64,000 nucleotides of DNA from Thermosipho melanesiensis BI429 (GTDB taxonomy: Bacteria > Thermotogota > Thermotogae > Thermotogales > Fervidobacteriaceae): NCBI RefSeq assembly GCF_000016905.1, contig NC_009616.1, forward strand, positions 62,001 to 126,000, in the 5' to 3' direction. Under the pieces are notes generated by a model, which saw nothing but the letters and a program-made list of their open reading frames with translations, searched no databases and had not been told where the DNA came from. This document shows positions 57,761 through 64,000 of this stretch, piece by piece. The translations under genes were made by a program, and so were the position numbers. Every line of letters starts with the position of its first letter. Position 1 is the stretch's first letter.

Positions 57761-58966
57761 GTGCACGAAGCTTTAAAACTTGCTTATAAATACAAAGACG
57801 ACATTGTACAATTTATGAGTAAATTAATAAAAACTAAAAGTTATTCTGGAAGTGAAGCTGAAGTAATTAAAGTTATAAATGATGAAATGGAAAAAGTGGG
57901 ATTTAACGAAATAACAGTAGACGGTTTAGGAAATATTATCGGAAAAATAGGAAATGGAAAGACAACGATTGCAATGGATGCACATATTGATACTGTAGAT
58001 ATAGGAAATGAAAACCTCTGGGATTTTGAACCTTTTTCCGGGCATTTTGATGAAAAATATGTATATGGTAGGGGAGCATCAGATCAAAAAGCAGGAATGT
58101 GTTCTATGGTTTATGGAATCAAAATTTTAAAAGAACTAAATTTATTAGACAACTTCACATTATATGTAACAGGCACCGTTATGGAGGAAGATTGTGATGG
58201 ATTATGTTGGCGATATATTATCGAAGAAGACAAAATTAAACCAGATTTCGTTCTAATAACTGAACCAACTTCTTTAAAGATAAACAGAGGACATAGGGGA
58301 AGAATAGAATTTAAAATAAGAACAAATGGTATATCTGCACACGCAAGTGCTCCAGAAAGAGGCGTCAATGCAATATATAAAATGGCAAAGATAATTACAG
58401 AAATAGAAAAATTAAATAATAAGCTTGAGAGTGATTCGGTTTTGGGAAAAGGTACAATAGTAGTTTCTCAAATTTTCTCCAAATCCCCTTCACAAAATGC
58501 TGTTCCCGACCAATGTGAAATTCATATTGACAGGAGAATAAACGAAAAAGAAACTAAAAAAATTGTCTTTGAAGAAATAACTGATATATTTGAAAAGGCG
58601 GGAATAAATGACGCAGAAATAATAGAATTATATTACAAAAAACCTTCATATACTGGAAAAGTTTATCTCACTGAAAAATACTTTCCCGCTTGGATTTTCC
58701 CAGAAGATAGTGAAATTGTAAAAAGTGCTGTAAAAAACTATGAAACCCTATTCGAAACAACTCCTACAATAGACAAATGGATTTTTTCAACCAATGGCAC
58801 TGTAACCGCAGGGGTATACAACATTCCAACAGTGGGTTTCGGCCCAGGTGAAGAAAAATATGCCCACGCACCAAATGAAAGGGTTAAAATTGAGCATTTA
58901 TTAAAAGCTGCAGCATTTTACGCAACATTTCCAAAAACATTAGTAAAAATGTTAAAGGGGGAATAA
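57761..58966 (+). CDS. ygeY: YgeY-type M20 family hydrolase
   Basis: 401 residues from a GTG at 57761, five bases after GGAGGTG; an ATG eight codons upstream is before that site. M20 binuclear-metal hydrolase: 'MDAHIDTVDIG' (His, Asp), 'GRGASDQKAGM' (bridging Asp), 'TVMEEDCDG' (Glu-Glu) and a dimerisation domain (residues ~180-290), with 'YAHAPNER' supplying the last histidine. E. coli ygeY belongs to the anaerobic purine/uric acid gene set. Substrate here is probably a carbamoyl or acyl amino compound; unproven. Confidence 0.87.
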   Translation: MHEALKLAYKYKDDIVQFMSKLIKTKSYSGSEAEVIKVINDEMEKVGFNEITVDGLGNIIGKIGNGKTTIAMDAHIDTVDIGNENLWDFEPFSGHFDEKYVYGRGASDQKAGMCSMVYGIKILKELNLLDNFTLYVTGTVMEEDCDGLCWRYIIEEDKIKPDFVLITEPTSLKINRGHRGRIEFKIRTNGISAHASAPERGVNAIYKMAKIITEIEKLNNKLESDSVLGKGTIVVSQIFSKSPSQNAVPDQCEIHIDRRINEKETKKIVFEEITDIFEKAGINDAEIIELYYKKPSYTGKVYLTEKYFPAWIFPEDSEIVKSAVKNYETLFETTPTIDKWIFSTNGTVTAGVYNIPTVGFGPGEEKYAHAPNERVKIEHLLKAAAFYATFPKTLVKMLKGE

Positions 58967-58968
58967 GT

Positions 58969-59958
58969 ATGTCTACATTTTTTAGAGGAAGACATTTTTT
59001 AACAACACAGGATTTTACAAATGAAGAAATTGAAATAATGTTAGACCTCGCCCGTGAACTAAAGATAAAATTTAGTTATGGTGAACCCACACCATATTTA
59101 CTTTACAAAACACTATTTTTAATATTTTTTGACGAAAGTACACGTACTAGAAATAGCATGCAAGCGGGAATTGCTCAACTTGGTGGTACAGGAATATTTT
59201 TAACACCTGATAAAATGCAAATAGCGCACGGTGAAGTTGCAAAAGATACGGGAATTATCTTATCAAGGTTTGGTAATGGCATTGGAATTAGATACTGCAA
59301 ATTCAAAGAAGGAAATAAATATCTTAGGGAAATTGCCAAACATTCAAAAGCCCCTGTTATGAACCTACAAGATGATGTATATCATCCTTTCCAAGTACTT
59401 GCTGATGTGATGACTATCCAAGAACGATTTGGAAAAAATCTTAAAGGACTAAAAGTAGGAATTAGTTGGGCATACGCAGAAAGTCACTTAAAACCTCTCT
59501 CTGTCCCCCAATCACAAATACTACTATTTACAAGATTTGGAATGGATATTACACTTGCATATCCTGAAGGATTTGACCTAATGCCTGAAATAGCAAAAGA
59601 AGCAAAGAAAAATGCGGAAAAATATGGTGGAAAATTAAATATATCACATAAAATAGAAGATGCATTTAAAAACGTAGATGTTGTAATACCAAAAAATTGG
59701 GGTGGATTCTTCGTCTCAGATAATCCAGATGAAATTAGGGCAGAACAAGCAAAACACAAAAATTGGATTTGTACTGAAAAACTTATGAAATTAACAAAGA
59801 AAAATTCTATTTATATGCACGCACTTCCAGCAGACCGCGGAAAAGAAGTTGAAGACAGTGTAATTGATGGCCCACATTCCGTTGTCTATGATGAAGCTGA
59901 AAATAGGTTACATACAGCCAAAGCAGTAATGACACTACTTATGGGAGGAAGATTTTAA
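58969..59958 (+). CDS. ygeW: YgeW-type knotted carbamoyltransferase
   Basis: 329 residues. The carbamoyl-phosphate loop is 'STRTR' at residues 57-61; 'MHALPADRG' near the C-terminus replaces the HCLP-type motif of ornithine carbamoyltransferase, as in YgeW, and the Asp-Xaa-Xaa-Ser-Met-Gly ornithine loop is missing. The natural substrate of the family is not established. In this operon it could run in the catabolic direction, making carbamoyl phosphate from a ureido compound. Two bases follow ygeY. Confidence 0.87.
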   Translation: MSTFFRGRHFLTTQDFTNEEIEIMLDLARELKIKFSYGEPTPYLLYKTLFLIFFDESTRTRNSMQAGIAQLGGTGIFLTPDKMQIAHGEVAKDTGIILSRFGNGIGIRYCKFKEGNKYLREIAKHSKAPVMNLQDDVYHPFQVLADVMTIQERFGKNLKGLKVGISWAYAESHLKPLSVPQSQILLFTRFGMDITLAYPEGFDLMPEIAKEAKKNAEKYGGKLNISHKIEDAFKNVDVVIPKNWGGFFVSDNPDEIRAEQAKHKNWICTEKLMKLTKKNSIYMHALPADRGKEVEDSVIDGPHSVVYDEAENRLHTAKAVMTLLMGGRF

Positions 59959-61251
59959 GTGTACGATGTTGGAATAATAAATGGAAAAGTATACTTAGGA
60001 GATTTTATATATGCAAATGTATATATAAAATCAGGAAAAATATATGATATAACAACTTCATATAAAGGATGCAAGAAAGAATACAATGCAAACGAAAACT
60101 TAGTGTTACCTGGCTTTATAGATCCACACGTCCATTTTGAATTAAACTTTGGAAAACATACATCGGTAGATGATTTCGAAAGTGGAAGTATTTCCGCTAT
60201 ATACGGTGGTATTACAACAATAATAGATTTTTTAGATCCAATATCACATATAAACGAACTTGATAAAAACTTTGAGAAAAGGCTAAATCTTGCAAAAAAA
60301 TCATACATTGATTTCTCTTTTCACGTTACGCTGGGAAACTTTAAAGATAATATAGATGAGCTCTTGAAAAAAACTAAAAAACTTGGAACAAGCTCCATAA
60401 AAATCTTTACTACATATTCATCAAGTAACAGAAGAACGAATGATAAAATTATGTATAAACTACTACAAAAATCCAACGAATACAAAGTACCAATTCTCAT
60501 TCATGCAGAAAATGATGATATGATATCTGAAAATGTTCTAATAAAGGATCATGAAAATGCAAGACCAGCTATCTCCGAAATAACGGAAATTACAAAAATT
60601 TTAGAAATGGTTAACATGACAAATGGCATTTCATATATAGTTCATACAACTTGTGGAACCTCTATTGAAGAAACTCGAAAAAGATTTCCAGAAATAATAA
60701 ACAAAAATATATACTTTGAAAGCTGTCCACATTATTTTTATTTTTCAAACGATGTTTATAAAGAAAAACATGGTTTTCTCTACACCATGACACCACCTTT
60801 AAGAAGTAACGAGGAAAAGGAAAAATTAAGAAAAAATATCGATTATATCTTCTCAATTGGAACAGACCATTGTTCTTTTAACAAAGAAGATAAAGACAAA
60901 AAAACTACAAAAGATTTACCTATGGGTATAGGAGGAGTTGAACACTCTTTTGTGCTTATGTATTCACTATTTGGTGAAAAAATAATAGATAAATTTACAA
61001 CAAATCCTGCAAAGTTTTTTGGATTATTCCCGCAAAAAGGTTCACTATTACCCGGTGCGACCGCAGATGTTGTAATATTCTCACCAAACCAATATGAAAA
61101 AATTACAAGATCACATTCCAAAGCAAACTATGACATCTACCTAAATATGCAGGTTAAAGGGAAAATTCAAAAGGTTTTCAAAAGTGGTATATTGGTACTG
61201 GATCACACATTAATTAGAAAAACTAAAGGGAAATACTTAAGGAGGCTATGA
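59959..61251 (+). CDS. hyuA: dihydropyrimidinase/hydantoinase family hydrolase
   Basis: 430 residues; GTG start immediately after the ygeW stop. Binuclear amidohydrolase: 'DPHVHFE' (His57, His59), carboxylated Lys148 in 'SSIKIFTTYSS', 'LIHAEN' (His182), 'YIVHTTCG' and 'GTDHCSF' (Asp). It opens cyclic ureides such as dihydrouracil or hydantoins to N-carbamoyl amino acids. Stop overlaps the next start as ATGA. Confidence 0.87.
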   Translation: MYDVGIINGKVYLGDFIYANVYIKSGKIYDITTSYKGCKKEYNANENLVLPGFIDPHVHFELNFGKHTSVDDFESGSISAIYGGITTIIDFLDPISHINELDKNFEKRLNLAKKSYIDFSFHVTLGNFKDNIDELLKKTKKLGTSSIKIFTTYSSSNRRTNDKIMYKLLQKSNEYKVPILIHAENDDMISENVLIKDHENARPAISEITEITKILEMVNMTNGISYIVHTTCGTSIEETRKRFPEIINKNIYFESCPHYFYFSNDVYKEKHGFLYTMTPPLRSNEEKEKLRKNIDYIFSIGTDHCSFNKEDKDKKTTKDLPMGIGGVEHSFVLMYSLFGEKIIDKFTTNPAKFFGLFPQKGSLLPGATADVVIFSPNQYEKITRSHSKANYDIYLNMQVKGKIQKVFKSGILVLDHTLIRKTKGKYLRRL

Positions 61252-62531
61252 TGAAGGCTATCATTAATGCAAACATCTTTGATTATGAAAACTATATAGA
61301 AAATCAATACATTCTATTTGAAAATCAAATAATTGAAGTTGGTGCAATGGAAAATTATCCAGGAGCGCTTTATGAAATTAACGCAAAAAACTCCATTGTA
61401 ATGCCTGGTTTTGTAGTAGGACATACACATATCTACTCCACCTTTGCTCGTGGTATTAACCTTTCTTTTTCACCAAAAAATTTCAAAGATATACTAGAAC
61501 AACTTTGGTGGAAAATCGACGCAAAACTTGGAAAAGACGAAATATTCTATAGTGCTTTGGTTGCTGGTATAGAATTTTTAAAATCGGGAGTTACCACTGT
61601 TTTTGATCATCATGCAAGCGGTGCTTTAATTCGAAATAGCCTAAACACCCTAAAAGAAGCTTTAATTGACAATATAGGTTTAAGGGGGATATTTTGTTTT
61701 GAAACAAGTGATAGATTCCCAGTAAGAAAATGTATAGATGAAAATCTAGAATTTTTGCAAAACAACTCACAAATGTATGCTGGGATTTTTGGGTTACATG
61801 CTTCTTTAAGTTTATCAGATAAGACACTTAAAACCATAGCAGAAGAATACAACGGACCAATTCATATACACGTTGCAGAAAGTATTGACGATGTCGATTA
61901 TTCAGTTTCAAATTACGGACTTACAGTTGTCGAACGTTTAAACAAATTTGGATTATTAAGAAAAAATTCTATATTAGCCCACTGTGTACACGTTAGTGAA
62001 AAAGAACTAGGATTAATATCAAAAAACAACTGTTATGTTGCATTAAATGTCTCATCAAATATGAACAATGCAGTAGGGTTACCAAATTACAAAAAGATGA
62101 AAACATTTAATGTAAAAACAATTGTTGGAAACGATGGGCTTGGTTTTAACTTTGCACGGGAACTCTTAGCACTATTATTTTCCATGAAATTAAATGGCCA
62201 TTCTCCGTTGGCATTTAACCTTAATGATCTTAAAAATGTTATAACCAACACTTACGAAATTGCACAATATTATTTAAACGTAAAACTTGGCAGGATATTA
62301 CCTGGTTATGCTGCTGATTTTGTGATAGTACCATACACACCACCTACACCCATAGACAAGACCAACGCATTTTCTCACTTTGTTTATGGAATTCTAGATA
62401 ATTTTAAACCTTCACATGGAATAGTAAATGGAAAAATTCTAATGGAAAACCACAAAATAAACCTTCAAGTAAATGAAATATACAGTATTGCAAGAAAAAT
62501 TGCACAAAGATTATGGGAATCACTAATATAA
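61251..62531 (+). CDS. ssnA: SsnA-type amidohydrolase
   Basis: 426 residues from the second of two adjacent ATG codons, five bases after AAGGAGG; the first (61248) overlaps the hyuA stop. Metal-binding blocks: 'VGHTHIYSTFARG' (His58, His60), 'IHIHVAES', 'LAHCVHVSE' and 'VGNDGLG'. The branch includes guanine/cytosine deaminase relatives; SsnA belongs to the E. coli uric acid cluster. It would deaminate or hydrolyse a purine-derived ring. Confidence 0.85.
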   Translation: MKAIINANIFDYENYIENQYILFENQIIEVGAMENYPGALYEINAKNSIVMPGFVVGHTHIYSTFARGINLSFSPKNFKDILEQLWWKIDAKLGKDEIFYSALVAGIEFLKSGVTTVFDHHASGALIRNSLNTLKEALIDNIGLRGIFCFETSDRFPVRKCIDENLEFLQNNSQMYAGIFGLHASLSLSDKTLKTIAEEYNGPIHIHVAESIDDVDYSVSNYGLTVVERLNKFGLLRKNSILAHCVHVSEKELGLISKNNCYVALNVSSNMNNAVGLPNYKKMKTFNVKTIVGNDGLGFNFARELLALLFSMKLNGHSPLAFNLNDLKNVITNTYEIAQYYLNVKLGRILPGYAADFVIVPYTPPTPIDKTNAFSHFVYGILDNFKPSHGIVNGKILMENHKINLQVNEIYSIARKIAQRLWESLI

Positions 62532-62543
62532 TGAGGTGATAAA

Positions 62544-63626
62544 ATGGACCTTTCAACGGAAATATCAGGCATTAAAATTGAAAATCCATTAATGCCTGCC
62601 TCAGGACCGTTAGTTGGTGATTACGAAAAAATAAAATTTATCGATTCAACAGGTGTTGGAGCAATTGTTACTAAAACTATTTCAACAAAGGCGGCAAATG
62701 TTCCAAGACCATGTATATACGGTGAAAATAACTTTGTTATGAACGCAGAACTGTGGTCCGAATTACCTCCCGAAACATGGATAAAAGAAATACTACCAAA
62801 ATTGAAAAATGAACTAAAAAAACCTCTAATAGTAAGTGTAGGATATACAATAGAAGATATGGAAATCTTAATTCCACAACTTAATGAATACGCTGATGCA
62901 TTTGAAATTTCTACACATTATGTAGGAAAAGATTACAATACAATAGCAAATATTGTAAAAGCTATTAGAAAAAATACAAATAAACCCATCTTTATGAAAT
63001 TAAGTCCCCATATTCCAGATCCCGTAGAATTTACAAAAACAATTTTGGAAAATGGTGCAAATGGAATAGTAGCCATTAACTCCTGGGGACCAACAATGAA
63101 AATAGATATAAAAAACAGAAAGACATTAATAGGAAATGAAAAGGGACAAGTCTGGTTATCCGGTCCTGTTATTAAACCTATTGCCCTTTCCATAGTAAAA
63201 ACAATTAGGGATGCTTTTCCAGATATTACAATAATAGGCGTTGGAGGAATAAAATCTGCAGAAGATGTAATAGAATTCTTACTTTCCGGGGCCGACGCAG
63301 TTCAATTACTCTCTTCTGCTCTTATCTTCGGAAAAGATATATACGAAAAAATTTTAAATCAACTACCTTCTACTTTAGAAAAATATGAATTTAATTCAAT
63401 TAACGAAGTATTAAATACTGAATTAACTGTAGGAACCGTTAAATACACACCAAACTATCCAAAAGTAAACCATGAAAAATGTACGCTATGCGGAATTTGT
63501 GAAAAGGTATGTCCATACTTTGCAATAAAAATAGATAAAAAAGTTAAAATAAACACCTATAAATGTTTTGGTTGTGGGCTTTGTGAAAGTAGATGTCCAA
63601 CAAAATCAATCAAAATAAAATATTAA
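62544..63626 (+). CDS. PreA-like dihydropyrimidine/dihydroorotate dehydrogenase with ferredoxin domain
   Basis: 360 residues. An FMN-binding TIM barrel of the DHODH family ('NPLMPASGPLVGDYEKI', 'GVGGIKSAEDVIEFLLSGADAVQL') is followed by two [4Fe-4S] motifs, Cys313-316-319-323 and Cys341-344-347-351. This is the layout of PreA, the uracil-reducing subunit of bacterial dihydropyrimidine dehydrogenase, but no preT partner is present, so electrons may go to or from ferredoxin. GAGGTG precedes the ATG. Confidence 0.82.
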   Translation: MDLSTEISGIKIENPLMPASGPLVGDYEKIKFIDSTGVGAIVTKTISTKAANVPRPCIYGENNFVMNAELWSELPPETWIKEILPKLKNELKKPLIVSVGYTIEDMEILIPQLNEYADAFEISTHYVGKDYNTIANIVKAIRKNTNKPIFMKLSPHIPDPVEFTKTILENGANGIVAINSWGPTMKIDIKNRKTLIGNEKGQVWLSGPVIKPIALSIVKTIRDAFPDITIIGVGGIKSAEDVIEFLLSGADAVQLLSSALIFGKDIYEKILNQLPSTLEKYEFNSINEVLNTELTVGTVKYTPNYPKVNHEKCTLCGICEKVCPYFAIKIDKKVKINTYKCFGCGLCESRCPTKSIKIKY

Positions 63627-63661
63627 AACAAAAATCTAAAAATATTTACATTAAGTATGTA

Positions 63662-63690
63662 TTGACATGAAAATGCACATATGCTATAAT
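63662..63690 (+). promoter_or_regulatory. consensus promoter of the tRNA cluster
   Basis: TTGACA (63662-63667), 17 bases, TATAAT (63685-63690); a perfect primary-sigma promoter 20 bases before the first tRNA. Confidence 0.85.
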
Positions 63691-63710
63691 CAATATCGGT
63701 CTCTGACATT

Positions 63711-63787
63711 CGGGGCGTAGCGCAGTTGGCTAGCGCGCCTGTCTTGGGAACAGGAGGTCGCTGGTTCGAGTCCAGTCGCCCCGACCA
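63711..63787 (+). tRNA. tRNA-Pro (TGG anticodon)
   Basis: 77 bases with encoded CCA; anticodon arm CCTGT-CTTGGGA-ACAGG. The C1-G72 end pair is typical of proline tRNAs. Confidence 0.95.
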
Positions 63788-63790
63788 CAT

Positions 63791-63867
<77 letters not shown>

Positions 63868-63883
63868 ACCTACATGGTCTAGT

Positions 63884-63960
63884 GCGCCCGTAGCTCAACA
63901 GGATAGAGCACCGGACTTCTAATCCGGGGGTTGTGGGTTCGACTCCCGCCGGGCGCGCCA
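63884..63960 (+). tRNA. tRNA-Arg (TCT anticodon)
   Basis: 77 bases with encoded CCA; anticodon arm CCGGA-CTTCTAA-TCCGG. Confidence 0.95.
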
Positions 63961-63982
63961 AAATTTAATACCTCTAAAACGT

Positions 63983-64000
63983 GGTGGCTATAGCTCAGCT
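63983..64000 (+). tRNA. tRNA-His, 5' end only
   Basis: The last 18 bases read GGTGGCTATAGCTCAGCT, nearly identical to the start of E. coli tRNA-His including the extra G-1. The anticodon is outside the window. Confidence 0.65.

Overview
The window is AT-rich chromosomal DNA that looks like a member of the Thermotogales, most likely Thermosipho. The grounds are protein resemblance and gene order: hrcA-grpE-dnaJ without dnaK, an aminotransferase-serA serine pair, paired M42 peptidases, an yicC-remA-gmk-rpoZ run and NiaR with an MFS transporter. Nearly all of it is densely packed protein-coding sequence with ATGA or GTGA overlaps and strong GGAGGTG ribosome binding sites. In many genes the longest open frame begins inside the Shine-Dalgarno sequence; starts were moved to the properly spaced codon.

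Layout. 1-3.1 kb: the end of pmbA, an amino-acid racemase and a tyrosine-recombinase-like protein whose catalytic residues are mostly gone. 3.1-10 kb: queA, rpsO, a shattered FTR1 iron permease pseudogene, and a gltX-cysS-proS synthetase operon. 10-12.7 kb: uraA behind an apparent PyrR-binding hairpin, then a 1.4-kb graveyard with two TnpB (IS200/IS605) relics and a decayed membrane-protein gene. 12.7-18.5 kb: an acyltransferase, then miaB, yitT, a nicotinamidase, a CDF transporter and a TPR membrane protein. 18.5-33.1 kb, minus strand: fourteen nearly contiguous genes from hrcA to galT, apparently one transcript behind a CIRCE-like promoter, including an unassigned module (ATP-grasp ligase, B12-type protein, opine-type dehydrogenase, 2-hydroxyacid dehydrogenase, glycerate kinase). 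33-38.6 kb: niaP-niaR, SlyD/hemolysin III, and a radical SAM/SPASM-MFS pair. 38.7-42.8 kb: two M42 peptidases and yicC-remA-gmk-rpoZ. 42.9-50.4 kb: a 2-oxoacid:ferredoxin oxidoreductase operon with ptb, two butyrate kinases and an aminotransferase, together a route from amino acid to acid plus ATP. 50.5-57.4 kb: serine biosynthesis, a CstA transporter beside a LytS/LytR system with a matching LytTR-type direct repeat, and tRNA-Ala. 57.7-63.6 kb: ygeY-ygeW-hydantoinase-ssnA-preA, a nucleobase/ureide catabolic operon. 63.7 kb to the end: a tRNA cluster Pro-Gly-Arg-(His).

The strongest leads are the ureide operon, the CstA-LytSR pair with its repeat operator, the PyrR hairpin that covers the uraA ribosome binding site, the extended heat-shock operon with its unassigned metabolic core, and the degenerate recombinase. 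Everything here was read by eye; no searches or folding were run.
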